A stretch of 61,959 bases of DNA from contig NZ_JBHTBW010000009.1 of NCBI RefSeq assembly GCF_042665195.1, forward strand, positions 1 through 61,959, given 5' to 3'. A program made the position numbers and the translations under genes. The notes beneath the pieces were generated by a model. The model was given only the letters and a program-made list of their open reading frames with translations. It was not told the origin of the DNA and made no database searches. The stretch is from Laceyella putida (GTDB lineage Bacteria; Bacillota; Bacilli; Thermoactinomycetales; Thermoactinomycetaceae). This document shows, piece by piece, positions 8,434 through 16,265 of the stretch (positions within the stretch are counted from its first letter, which is position 1; the number at the start of each line of letters is the position of its first letter).

Positions 8434-9377
8434 TTCCCTTTGGTCAGTGCATTAACAATGAACTCCATTTCTTTTTCAAGGGAGATCGGATCATTAAAAT
8501 AGAAGGACTTTGAATCAAAGGGTATGACGTTATTCTTTTGTACTGCTGGTATTCCTTTCCACACATCCGTTTCCATGAATGAGTTATCCGTTGTTTCAGC
8601 TCCTTCACCAACAAAAATGTAATCGCCCGCGTATTGTGGAATCACCTCTGCTGAAATCGCTTTGTACCCAGGACCAAATACATCTTGTTCCACCTTTTTG
8701 GGAGCTTTAAGGCCAAGAGCCTGATAGATCACCTCTGTTCCACGCCCCCAATTCTTCCCATATACATACAGGTCTTTCCCAAATGTTTCAAAGACCGTGG
8801 CGCTAGCGTCTTCACCAATCACTTCTTGGACTTTTTTCTTCGCTGCTTTCGCTTTCATTTGCCACTCTTCCACCCATGCTCTCGCTTCCTTTTCTTTACC
8901 GACTAATTTCCCTATTTCAATATGCTGTTCTAGATAGTTATATTTGTCGTAGGTAAAAGAAACTGTTGGAGCAATCTCGGAGTATTTCTTAATATTTTTA
9001 TCGTTTGAATATGTGATGATCAAATCGGGCTCCAATGCCAAGAGCTTCTCTAAGGAATCAGTGGTTATCACTTCTACATCATCCAACTTGCCTTCATAGA
9101 ATTTGTTCCCCTTTGGCCATTCGTTGACAGCGATGGGTGTAATACCCAGTTTCAATAGATTTCCTGCATAGGTTGCCGCCAGCACGGCAATTCTTTTCGG
9201 TTTGGCAGGCACTTCAATATCACCATTTTCAGAATGATAAATTCTCGTTTTTGGTGAAGAATTACTTTCGGTGCCGGAATTCGTTTTGTGGCCCGTTTGA
9301 CCTCCACAACCCGCCAACAAACCGACTAAAAGAACTGCAATCAAGCGTAGAAAAAATGATTGTTTGTGTATCTTCAT
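8430..9377 (-). CDS. Siderophore-binding lipoprotein
   Basis: Extracellular substrate-binding protein of the importer, tethered by lipid. The 315-aa product starts MKIHKQSFFLRLIAVLLVG, has lipobox LLAGCGG at about residue 23-29, a Ser/Thr/Asn linker, then a cluster-8 binding fold: KPKRIAVLAATYAGNLLKLG and LEPDLIITYS are typical of periplasmic siderophore receptors. GGAGA precedes the ATG by 8 nt; a TTG 15 bases upstream is disfavoured. A Fur-like box lies directly upstream, so this gene may have an internal iron-regulated promoter in addition to read-through from the ATPase gene. Confidence 0.93.
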   Translation of the reverse strand: MKIHKQSFFLRLIAVLLVGLLAGCGGQTGHKTNSGTESNSSPKTRIYHSENGDIEVPAKPKRIAVLAATYAGNLLKLGITPIAVNEWPKGNKFYEGKLDDVEVITTDSLEKLLALEPDLIITYSNDKNIKKYSEIAPTVSFTYDKYNYLEQHIEIGKLVGKEKEARAWVEEWQMKAKAAKKKVQEVIGEDASATVFETFGKDLYVYGKNWGRGTEVIYQALGLKAPKKVEQDVFGPGYKAISAEVIPQYAGDYIFVGEGAETTDNSFMETDVWKGIPAVQKNNVIPFDSKSFYFNDPISLEKEMEFIVNALTKGK

Positions 9378-9398
9378 TGCTCTCATCTCCAATTAAAT

Positions 9399-9424
9399 AT
9401 CAATAATAAATATCATTATCAATT
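9399..9424 (-). promoter_or_regulatory. Fur box
   Basis: On the minus strand TGATAATGATATTTATTATT, an extended match to the Fur inverted repeat (TGATAAT-ATTATCA type), 22 bp before the lipoprotein start. Expected to repress under iron-replete conditions. Confidence 0.75.
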
Positions 9425-9462
9425 AAATGTCAAAAAAATAAGATATTATCCACATAAAATAT

Positions 9463-10278
9463 TTATATAGCCATTTCTTCCATTGCATGAGACCTGTTGA
9501 TTAAATCATAAGTGAGGCATATCGGTTTTTTTGTTCTCGGGTCTGTGCCAATCTCAGCATCAATGTGGAAGACACTTCTAAGAACCTGGGAAGTCATTAC
9601 CTCTTCCGCAGTTCCTTCCTTGATGATTTCACCTTCTTTCATGGCCACAATATGATCAGCGAAACGGGCTGCATGATTTAAGTCATGAATCACCATAACA
9701 ATGGTACGTTTTTCTTTTTCGTTTAAGTATTTCAGTAGCTCCAAGATCTCCAACTGATGTGATAAATCAAGATAGGTTGTCGGCTCATCAAGAAGAATGA
9801 TATCCGTTTCCTGGGCTAACGCCATGGCAATCCAAACTCTCTGCCTTTGGCCTCCTGAAAGGGCATCGACCGCCCTGTCCCTGAAGGTGGAAATACCCGT
9901 TACCTGAATTGCCCAATTGATTGCTTCTCGGTCTTTATCCTTCAACTTTCCCATCCCCTTTTGATATGGAAACCTTCCATATGAAACTAACTCCGCAACG
10001 GTTAGTCCCTCTGGGGCATCAGGCGACTGGGGCAAAATGGCCATTTTTTGCGCAATCTTTCTAGTAGACTCTTTTATGATTTCTTTTCCATCCAGAAACA
10101 CGGCACCAGATTTTGCGGCAAGTATTCGAGCCACTGTCTTCAAAACGGTGGATTTACCGCAACCATTTGGTCCAATAATAGCAGTAATCTTCTCATCAGG
10201 AATGGTTAAGTTTAAATTTTTAACAATATCATGGTCTCCATAGGCTATTCTTAAATTCTCGGTAAAAAGCCTGGACAT
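9463..10278 (-). CDS. Siderophore ABC transporter ATPase
   Basis: Cytoplasmic ATPase driving siderophore import, 271 aa. Walker A GPNGCGKSTVLK (residues about 35-46), Q-loop MAILPQSPDAPEG, signature ALSGGQRQRVWIA, Walker B TDIILLDEPTTYLD, switch His in VMVIHDLNHAAR; these are the FecE/YusV pattern. GGAGGAAAAAAC precedes the ATG. It is the first gene of the operon and is followed after 85 bp by the binding protein. The 85-bp spacer with its own Fur box suggests it can be made separately, as Bacillus YusV serves several permeases. A Fur box also lies upstream. Confidence 0.95.
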   Translation of the reverse strand: MSRLFTENLRIAYGDHDIVKNLNLTIPDEKITAIIGPNGCGKSTVLKTVARILAAKSGAVFLDGKEIIKESTRKIAQKMAILPQSPDAPEGLTVAELVSYGRFPYQKGMGKLKDKDREAINWAIQVTGISTFRDRAVDALSGGQRQRVWIAMALAQETDIILLDEPTTYLDLSHQLEILELLKYLNEKEKRTIVMVIHDLNHAARFADHIVAMKEGEIIKEGTAEEVMTSQVLRSVFHIDAEIGTDPRTKKPICLTYDLINRSHAMEEMAI

Positions 10279-10399
10279 GTTTTTTCCTCCTACATATCTT
10301 TTCTAACAAACTAAATAGAGGCAAGGCATTTATATGTTCTAGAATGAATGTCTCATCTTTTCCTTAATCATTAATCCCTAAACTTTCCCAACAAAACAA

Positions 10400-10419
10400 T
10401 CGATAATGATTATCAATTT
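10400..10419 (-). promoter_or_regulatory. Fur box
   Basis: TCGATAATGATTATCAATT (core GATAATGATTATC) about 120 bp before the ATPase start; close to the classical Fur consensus. Second Fur site of the operon. Confidence 0.75.
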
Positions 10420-10496
10420 CGATGTTATTTTATTTAAATAATAGCGTTATGTCAATAGGTGTAAAAGGCTATAAACAATTACAGACGCCATGATTC

Positions 10497-10560
10497 CACT
10501 CCCCATGCCTAAAGGCAGGGGATTCTTGGGTAATCCCTTCCACCGAAGAGAACTTAACCA
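10497..10560 (-). repeat. IS605-type right end
   Basis: Contains the hairpin CCCCATGCCTAAAGGCAGGGG and AAGAATCCCC on the minus strand, preceded by an imperfect stem built from AAGTTCTCTTCGGTGGAAGGG. Same right end as the copy at 59668-59737, where the stem is perfect, so this copy is decayed. Confidence 0.7.
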
Positions 10561-11189
10561 AGCTTAGACCGCCAGTCCAGCGGCAATGAGTCTTAAACCT
10601 TCTTGTAAAATGTTTATCGATGCGTTGATATCTCTGTCATGGTTTGTGTGACACTCTGGGCATGTCCACTGTCTGAGGTTGAGATTTTTTACGTCCTTGT
10701 TTCTGTAGCCACAGTTGGAACATCGTTGGCCAGATGGAAAGGTTTTTCCGACTTTGACCATGATTCTTCCATACCATTTAGCCTTATACTCCAGCATGGA
10801 TACAAATTCAGACCATGACGCAACAGTGATTGATTTAGCTGCGTTGTGGTTTTTAATCATGTTTCTTACCTGTAAGTCTTCCAGACAGATGACTTGGTTT
10901 TCGTGAATCAGTTTGGTAGACAGTTTATGTGGAAAACAATGTCTTGCATTAACGATCTTTTCGTGGATTCTAGAAATCTTGATCCGTGCGTTGTTCCAAT
11001 TGGAACCGCCTTTTTGACGGCGTTCAAAACCGTCTTTTGGATGGAGACATGGGTTTGGCGGCCGCTCCCAAAATGTTTTCCCATTCGCTTCACTTTATCC
11101 ATCAGCGCACATGAGAATAAGGTTTTCCACTCATTAATGACTTGAAACAACTTGTAAATAATCTTCACAGGGACAACACCTTTCCTCAT
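10561..11189 (-). pseudogene. TnpB remnant (IS605 OrfB)
   Basis: Decayed RNA-guided nuclease gene. The C-terminal frame (to 10564) carries the RuvC-II Glu region VICLEDLQVRNMIKN, the zinc ribbon CSNCGYRN...CPECHTNH and the RuvC-III Asp in DRDINASINILQEGL. Upstream in this frame RRQKGGSNWN follows, but the next part switches frame (KIIYKLFQVINEWKTLFS at about 11150), so at least one frameshift exists and the RuvC-I Asp region is missing. The copy at 59193-59666 is closely similar. It lies between the siderophore operon and the ferritin-like gene; no tnpA or RHH gene accompanies it. Confidence 0.8.
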
Positions 11190-11283
11190 TCATGCAGATA
11201 GATGTTTCGCATAAAGATATGCACCCTATAGACCCTTGCGTCATACGATGTATCATCTGTGAGTAAAGGAGCGGAAAAATGGA

Positions 11284-11760
11284 ATGAACTATCTTTACCC
11301 ATCCAATGCAATGCGACCGATGATCCATGCGAATGGGAATATGTATCAAACAAACCCGGCCTATGCCATCCCATTGTTAAAAGAAGCGGTCAAAGATGAA
11401 AGAACGGATGAGTTATTTTACGATTATTTGATTCAACATGCTCCATCCCAAGAGGACAGAGAGATCATTACATCCATTCGGAATGATGAAAGAAAACATC
11501 GGAGGATGTTCAGGAAGATGTACTACTCTTTGACAGGACAAACCATTGAAGGCGATGAATCCGAACCCTTTACTCCTCCTGCTTCTTATTTAGAAGGATT
11601 ACGGCGCGCCATCTTCGGGGAGTCGGGGGCTGTTGAACTCTATAGAAAGATTTATTTTACGATTCCTGGAAAAGCCTTTAAAAACATGGTGTTTGAGATT
11701 ATGACCGATGAGCTTAAACATGGAATTCGATACAATTACCTTTATGCGAAAAATAAATAA
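11284..11760 (+). CDS. Ferritin-like (YhjR-type) protein
   Basis: Four-helix-bundle ferritin-like protein of 158 aa. Diiron-type residues appear as E in KDERTDELFYDYL, the ExxH-like SIRNDERKHRRMF (about 70-82), a later E in GESGAVELYRKIYF and E/H in IMTDELKHGIRYN; spacing fits the rubrerythrin/ferritin-like fold. AAAGGAG lies about 13 nt upstream. It resembles Bacillus YhjR-type sporulation-associated ferritin-like proteins; the N-terminal 30 residues (Met/Asn/Tyr/Pro-rich) are coat-protein-like. Oxidative or iron-handling function during sporulation is inference. Single gene with its own terminator. Confidence 0.7.
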   Translation: MNYLYPSNAMRPMIHANGNMYQTNPAYAIPLLKEAVKDERTDELFYDYLIQHAPSQEDREIITSIRNDERKHRRMFRKMYYSLTGQTIEGDESEPFTPPASYLEGLRRAIFGESGAVELYRKIYFTIPGKAFKNMVFEIMTDELKHGIRYNYLYAKNK

Positions 11761-11780
11761 CCTTAGCACAGATATGAAGC

Positions 11781-11813
11781 AAAGAGGCATGTCCCATCTC
11801 CGGAAGCCTCTTT
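11781..11813 (+). terminator. Terminator of ferritin-like gene
   Basis: AAAGAGGC (11781-11788) pairs with GCCTCTTT (11806-11813), 20 bp after the stop codon; T-tract is short. Confidence 0.55.
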
Positions 11814-11918
11814 AATTCCTTTCATCCTGTTTATCTCTTTGCTTTTCTCAGGGCCAATAGGCCTTTACTTCCTGTAAAAAACAAAACTTGTAGACTACCA
11901 GCAGATCCTAGAAAAACT

Positions 11919-12074
11919 TTAAATGGGATACATGTTCCTTTGAATTGCTTTCATCACGTCATCACCCTCTTCCTTTTCATTTTTCACAAAGGACTGTGGA
12001 GTTAAAATCCATTGTTCCAATCGAAAGAGTGATTCTGGTGAGTATCCACATCTAAAGTGACTAAACTTAACCAT
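11919..12074 (-). pseudogene. Short relic frame in the 11.8-12.46 kb gap
   Basis: Fifty-one codons starting MVKFSHFRCGYSPESLFRLE and ending VMKAIQRNMYPI; the frame extends about 13 codons further upstream without an ATG. No ribosome site and no family recognised. Codon use looks protein-like, so it may be the 3' end of a decayed gene. The surrounding AT-rich 640 bp holds nothing else clear except the frame at 12178-12309. Confidence 0.25.
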
Positions 12075-12177
12075 AAAATTTTCAAGCGCATCAGATGCAA
12101 AGAATAGCTATTCTTGAAATTTGTCTTCTGAAGAAAAAAAACTATGTGGGTTAACCATTATATATTTACTTGAATAA

Positions 12178-12309
12178 TCAATGTACTTTGCTTAATTCAA
12201 AAAACAATACTTCTCTTAGGGCTGTCAGTCTTTCAGCATTATTAACCTTTTTTATAAAATCTTGGTCTAAAATTTCGATAGGTGTTTTTTCTTTTGATAA
12301 ATGGTTCAC
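12178..12309 (-). pseudogene. Short relic frame
   Basis: GTG-started 43-codon frame (NHLSKEKTPIEILDQDFIKK, then NNAERLTALREVLFFELSK). Charged, helix-like, ends naturally; a weak AATCAGG precedes. Perhaps a regulatory-gene remnant or a small real protein; unknown. Confidence 0.25.
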
Positions 12310-12459
12310 CTGATTTTCAGTTCATATAAGCTTTTAGTCACGAGTTAACGCCTCAAAGAAGCCGACCTTCCAATTCCAATCCTCCCATTACAATCTGTCC
12401 TATACCTATTAATTATGTCCAAAAAGAACAGTTCAAAAAACGAACGATCATAAAACAAA

Positions 12460-12491
12460 GCGATGAGTAACCCTATAGGGTTATTCATCGC
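12460..12491 (-). terminator. Terminator of nuclease-spo0M operon
   Basis: Nearly perfect 32-nt hairpin GCGATGAGTAACCC/GGGTTATTCATCGC followed on the minus strand by TTTGTTTTA, just past the spo0M stop. Confidence 0.8.
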
Positions 12492-12499
12492 GCATTAAA

Positions 12500-13441
12500 T
12501 CAATCTTCATCTTCAAAAAAACCTTCCAATCCTCCATCGTCATCATCACCGTCGTCATTATCTAACATTTCGTTAACCACCATTGCCCCTACGACTCCAG
12601 CCGCAAATCCCCCAACAGCCCCAGCCATACCCGAAGAGTGGTGTCCATGACCATGATGGGAGTGACCATGATATGAGTGGCCATAATGAGAGTCATGATG
12701 ATAATCGGTATGCGCATATTCAGCCATTTCCTCTAAAATCCTTTTTAGTTCACTGACCAACCCATCTTCGGATTCCAATAGGTGATTGGGGATAAATACC
12801 TCCCGTTTCAGTTCTTTTTCATGCCCAAACGAGATGAGATCCAATTCAAGCAACAACCGAACACCATCGGGTTGCACCGCTACAACAAATTCCAATTCTT
12901 CTGCCTTTCCTTGTAAGAAGTCAGTGGGAAAAAATGCAAACTCCTGCACGTGTCCATTAAACTTGCGGGAATCATGTTTCTCCCTGAATCCCAAATGGTT
13001 TAATGCATTCAATACTTGCTGTAAAGATTGGGGACAAAGGATTTCTATGTAGTCCCGATCCTTTTGGTCAATACCGCCCGCAATATCCAATTCCGTGTTG
13101 AAAAAGTAGGTCACATAGTGCCCTGAAATCATGAGATCATAAGGCAATTGACATTGAAATGGGAATTCTTTGTATTCCCCTGGATGAATAGTAAAGGATT
13201 CGTAAAATGGGATGGACGTAACCGCATGAACGTATTCCGTTTCATCATAGCGGATGACGACCATCAATCGAACATCAATCTTGTTTATTTTTTGTTCGGC
13301 CGCTCCGCCTTGGATCACCAATTTTCCTTCAGCAACATCCCCAAGCTGAAATTGATTCCTGTTAAGTATCAAATCCACCTTTGCTGCCCCTTTACCAAAT
13401 CGGGCCATCAAATCTTTGAACAATTGGTTCACCTTCCCCAT
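12500..13441 (-). CDS. spo0M: Spo0M-like arrestin-fold sporulation-control protein (copy 1)
   Basis: Spo0M family: arrestin-like beta-sandwich proteins that influence entry into sporulation. The first 245 of 313 aa match the fold and family pattern (KVDLILNRNQFQLGDVAEGK, IQGG..EQKINKIDV, YVTYFFNTELDIAGG, RDYIEILCP). The C-terminus is unusual: a His/Tyr/Ser-rich stretch (YHHDSHYGHSYHGHSHHG), a glycine-zipper-like hydrophobic run (GMAGAVGGFAAGVVGAMV) and a very acidic end (DDGDDDDGG). It could insert into membrane and bind metal. Its start overlaps the nuclease stop (TAATG), so the two are translationally coupled. A shorter paralogue is at 18298-19209. Confidence 0.88.
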   Translation of the reverse strand: MGKVNQLFKDLMARFGKGAAKVDLILNRNQFQLGDVAEGKLVIQGGAAEQKINKIDVRLMVVIRYDETEYVHAVTSIPFYESFTIHPGEYKEFPFQCQLPYDLMISGHYVTYFFNTELDIAGGIDQKDRDYIEILCPQSLQQVLNALNHLGFREKHDSRKFNGHVQEFAFFPTDFLQGKAEELEFVVAVQPDGVRLLLELDLISFGHEKELKREVFIPNHLLESEDGLVSELKRILEEMAEYAHTDYHHDSHYGHSYHGHSHHGHGHHSSGMAGAVGGFAAGVVGAMVVNEMLDNDDGDDDDGGLEGFFEDED

Positions 13442-14145
13442 TATTTATAAGAATTCCAACACTCTTTCACTTCACTGCGATGCCGATTTGTTTTCATGGC
13501 ATCTTGCTCGGAATAGAAGTAAATGAGGTTTTCCGGCTTAATGTCTTTGACAACATGACAGCCGATGGGATGGTAGACATCGCCATTTTTACTCGCAACA
13601 AAGATATTTCCCTCTTTTTCTAGCGACTCCACCTTAAAGCCATCTTTTTTTGTGTAGTCATCCCATTGCCAAATCCCTACTTTTTTGCGCTGTGCCTCTT
13701 GTTCCGCTTTTTTCAGCTCATCCAGATATTTGGCGTCAGGTTGGTCCACATAAGCGATGCGAGCAAATCCTTCCTTCACCAGTTCTTCCTGCAATAGCTT
13801 TCCATCCACAAGCACATAGGCAAGGAATCGACCATACTTGTCCCTCTTGGTCTCTTCTTTTTCCAACTCGATTTTTTTCGCTTCATTGATCAATTTCTTA
13901 GCAAATGCTTTTGCTTCATCTCCAAGTGGCTGTTTTCCGATTTCAGGATGATTGGTTTCTGGTGTATCGACCAGCAACAACCGGACTGTCTCCTCTTTTT
14001 TCTTCATTTTGACTTTAATCGTGTCCCCATCCACTACTGTTACCGATTGTTTTGATACTTCTGTTCTATCTGCATCTCCACAGCCCGCGACAATCAACAG
14101 CGCCAACAACAGGCCCCACACAGCAAATTTTCTCTTAGCGGCCAC
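13441..14145 (-). CDS. Thermonuclease-family (SNase) lipoprotein
   Basis: Secreted, lipid-anchored nuclease of the staphylococcal nuclease family. Signal segment KFAVWGLLLALLIVAGC gives the lipobox; SNase core: VVDGDTIKV, catalytic Arg/Asp region VRLLLVDTPET, RDKYGRFLAYV, VKEGFARIAYV, ending GIWQ. After it, YHPIGCHVVKDI..ENLIYF is an Ada-like metal-binding motif usual in Bacillus YncB/YhcR-type proteins. Start chosen at GTG (14145) because AAAAGGGGAG precedes by 8 nt; ATGs at 14166 and 14181 are alternatives. First gene of a two-gene operon with spo0M. Upstream carries two TTTACCGAAT motifs. Confidence 0.85.
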   Translation of the reverse strand: MAAKRKFAVWGLLLALLIVAGCGDADRTEVSKQSVTVVDGDTIKVKMKKKEETVRLLLVDTPETNHPEIGKQPLGDEAKAFAKKLINEAKKIELEKEETKRDKYGRFLAYVLVDGKLLQEELVKEGFARIAYVDQPDAKYLDELKKAEQEAQRKKVGIWQWDDYTKKDGFKVESLEKEGNIFVASKNGDVYHPIGCHVVKDIKPENLIYFYSEQDAMKTNRHRSEVKECWNSYK

Positions 14146-14234
14146 TACCCATTCTCCCCTTTTCATGATGTCAAGGCACATTTGTTTCCAGTTTTATTTC
14201 TTTTCCAACTTACCATACTCAAGCACAAAAATCA

Positions 14235-14265
14235 AATTCGGTAAAGAAAACAAAATTCGGTAAAG
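14235..14265 (-). promoter_or_regulatory. Tandem CTTTACCGAATT motif upstream of nuclease-spo0M
   Basis: Read on the minus strand, CTTTACCGAATT occurs at 14265-14254 and again at 14246-14235, 19 bp apart and pointing to the nuclease gene, about 90 bp before it. The same motif pair occurs before two other operons of this locus, so it is a candidate regulator site. Confidence 0.5.
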
Positions 14266-14414
14266 TTATTTGGAAGTCAACATATACAAAGTAAAGGTTT
14301 TATTCACCTTACTAAACACACTCATTTCACACAAATTTCAAATTCAACATACATCACTAAAATCTAAGGCTCAAGTTACTGTTGCTATTCATACGTCTTA
14401 AAATCACCTTTTTT

Positions 14415-14448
14415 CTTTACCGAATACAACTTGTTTTTTTTACCGAAT
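14415..14448 (+). promoter_or_regulatory. Tandem TTTACCGAAT motif upstream of kinase-like gene
   Basis: CTTTACCGAAT (14415-14425) and TTTTACCGAAT (14438-14448), 23 bp apart, oriented toward the kinase-like gene 47 bp downstream. TATAGAAT follows the second copy and may be part of the promoter. Confidence 0.5.
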
Positions 14449-14494
14449 TCTATAGAATGAGATTATACGAAAACTAAAATCAGGGGAACAGGTA

Positions 14495-15175
14495 ATGACA
14501 GAGGAAGACAACTTTACGAATATCATTCTTAATGACCTTAAGGACATTCAGATACAGACCCATGACTCCAACATCCTGGCCAATATATCTTATCTGCCAC
14601 CAAGTTTCACTTTAATCGGCACCGGTACTGACGCCATTGTTGTGCGTCACCGACTTGAGCCAAAAAAGGTGTACAAAATTTTTTCCAGTGACACCCTCCA
14701 CTTACTGGAAAAAGAACATCATGCCTATAAAAAGCTGACACCCTCCCCCTATTTCGCCACTTGTTATGGACGAGATTCTAATTTTCTCATCCTTTCGTAC
14801 GAACCGGGATACACCTTATACGAATGTTTGGAGCTCGGAATTCCTATACCCGAATCAGTAATAGATGAAGTGAATCAGGCAATTCAACATGCAACAAATT
14901 GCGGTCTTTATCCAAAAGATATTCATTTAAAAAACATCATTTTGCAAGAAAAACACATCAAGTTGATTGATCTTGCCAACTTTTTGGAACCAGGGCAGGA
15001 TCAACGATGGGACCATTTAGTGGATGGGTACAGACGTTTTTATCCATTTCTCCAAGGAAAGAAAATCCCCGGATACATCATCGAAAAAGTAAAGCATCTT
15101 TACTTGAACGGCGAATCTGAATCTTGTGTCTTTGATTATGTTCAAAAACTACTTCAGTATCTAAAGATCAAGTGA
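14495..15175 (+). CDS. Protein-kinase-like protein (YrzF/YbdM type)
   Basis: Small 226-aa member of the eukaryotic-like kinase superfamily. Visible: a glycine-loop-like LIGTGTDAIVVR (about 40), ATP lysine in KVYKIF, a helix-C Glu in LEKEHHAY, hinge LSYEPGYTLYE, catalytic loop GLYPKDIHLKNIIL (D of HRD equivalent) and metal Asp in IKLIDLANF (DFG-like DLA). The C-lobe is short, as in Bacillus YrzF/YbdM. Substrate unknown. Divergent from the nuclease-spo0M operon and sharing its upstream motif, so likely co-regulated with them. Start ATG follows AGGGGAACAGGTA. Confidence 0.75.
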   Translation: MTEEDNFTNIILNDLKDIQIQTHDSNILANISYLPPSFTLIGTGTDAIVVRHRLEPKKVYKIFSSDTLHLLEKEHHAYKKLTPSPYFATCYGRDSNFLILSYEPGYTLYECLELGIPIPESVIDEVNQAIQHATNCGLYPKDIHLKNIILQEKHIKLIDLANFLEPGQDQRWDHLVDGYRRFYPFLQGKKIPGYIIEKVKHLYLNGESESCVFDYVQKLLQYLKIK

Positions 15176-15213
15176 ATACAAGGAATCACAATAATTGAAT
15201 GGCATACAACTAA

Positions 15214-15258
15214 AATCCCCCATAAAATAGCCAGTGTTTTGGCTATTTTATGGGGGAT
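15214..15258. terminator. Bidirectional terminator
   Basis: Long perfect stem ATCCCCCATAAAATAGCC / GGCTATTTTATGGGGGAT between the convergent kinase-like and recombinase genes. Confidence 0.9.
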
Positions 15259-15273
15259 TCAAAGAGTGTTCGT

Positions 15274-16125
15274 CTATGCGTTCAAATACCTCTTTGTTGT
15301 TTCAATGCTGGCATGACCCGCCAACTTGGATACCTCTTTTAGATCCAAGTTGGCTTCTATGAGTCTGCGGCAAAATGTATGCCGTAAGGTATGTGCTGAA
15401 TATTGATCCAACCCGATATCTTGAAAAAACTTTTTGATTAAATAATGAATGCCTTGTCTCGTCATCCTTTCATTGAGTTGGGAAAGAATGACCGGCCCTT
15501 CTTGCTTCTTTACATAGGGAATCCATTCTGTCAGTGATTGGGTGAGCAACTCGTTCATCGGCACCGTTCGCGTCAACTGATGCTCATTTTTTATCTGGAT
15601 TAAGCCATCTTCCCAAAAAATTTGATCCCAATCCAACTGAACTATTTCTGAAACTGTAAAGCCAGCCTCGATCATTAAGTGCACGATACAAAGATTACGA
15701 TGCCGTTTCCAACTGTTTTTTTCGGATTTTACCCGTTCAAGCAGCTTTTTTTCTTCTTCCGTTGTTAACCAAGAATGTGAAGGATGATGGGACTGTACTT
15801 TGGGTACCTCAACCCCCAACAAAGGATTATGATCTACAATATTATTTTCAACCAAAAAATTCCAATAAGATTTTAATGAGGCCATTCGTTTGTACACGGT
15901 GGAAGGAGACAGCTTCTCCAACTGCAGCATTTCATTTTGCCATTCGATGATATGCTTGGACATCACTTGATCAGGACGAAAGTTCATTTTATATTTACAG
16001 CTGAACCAAGTGTAGAAGATCAAAACAGCCGCTAGATACTCATCAATTGTCCGCTGTTTTCTACCCGTCTCTGCCAACCATTTGCAAAATTCATCAATAA
16101 AGTCTCCAAATACGCTGAAATCCAT
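15274..16125 (-). CDS. Tyrosine recombinase-like protein lacking Arg I
   Basis: 283-aa protein with the two-domain XerC/D/phage-integrase layout: N-terminal SAM-like domain (TIDEYLAAVLIFYTWFS, VYKRMASLKSYWNFLVEN) and catalytic domain (HTLRHTFCRRL, LAGHASIETTKRYLN). Box II His-x-x-Arg and the Tyr nucleophile are present. However the first catalytic Arg, normally in TGLR(I/V)SE, is Thr here (EAGFTVSEIVQL), and the beta-hairpin Lys is not obvious. It may be catalytically impaired or regulatory. GAGGTG precedes the chosen ATG; a longer start at 16263 is unlikely. Not near a recognisable phage or att site. Confidence 0.8.
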   Translation of the reverse strand: MDFSVFGDFIDEFCKWLAETGRKQRTIDEYLAAVLIFYTWFSCKYKMNFRPDQVMSKHIIEWQNEMLQLEKLSPSTVYKRMASLKSYWNFLVENNIVDHNPLLGVEVPKVQSHHPSHSWLTTEEEKKLLERVKSEKNSWKRHRNLCIVHLMIEAGFTVSEIVQLDWDQIFWEDGLIQIKNEHQLTRTVPMNELLTQSLTEWIPYVKKQEGPVILSQLNERMTRQGIHYLIKKFFQDIGLDQYSAHTLRHTFCRRLIEANLDLKEVSKLAGHASIETTKRYLNA

Positions 16126-16228
16126 GGTTATCACCTCACTTGTATCCTTTATTATACGAGTTGAGAAAATGAAGCACAACTCATTCATCATTTGACATGC
16201 AAGGTATATCTCAATAGAAGGATGAAAT

Positions 16229-16260
16229 AAAAACAGGAGCCATTGGCGCTCCTGTTTTAT
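16229..16260 (-). terminator. Terminator of CNNM gene
   Basis: AAAACAGGAGC / GCTCCTGTTTT stem immediately after the CNNM stop codon, T-run on the minus strand. Confidence 0.85.
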
Positions 16261-16265
16261 CACTG

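Noticed and set aside
15274..16125. XerC/XerD assignment
   Set aside because: Missing catalytic Arg and context do not support a chromosome-dimer resolvase.
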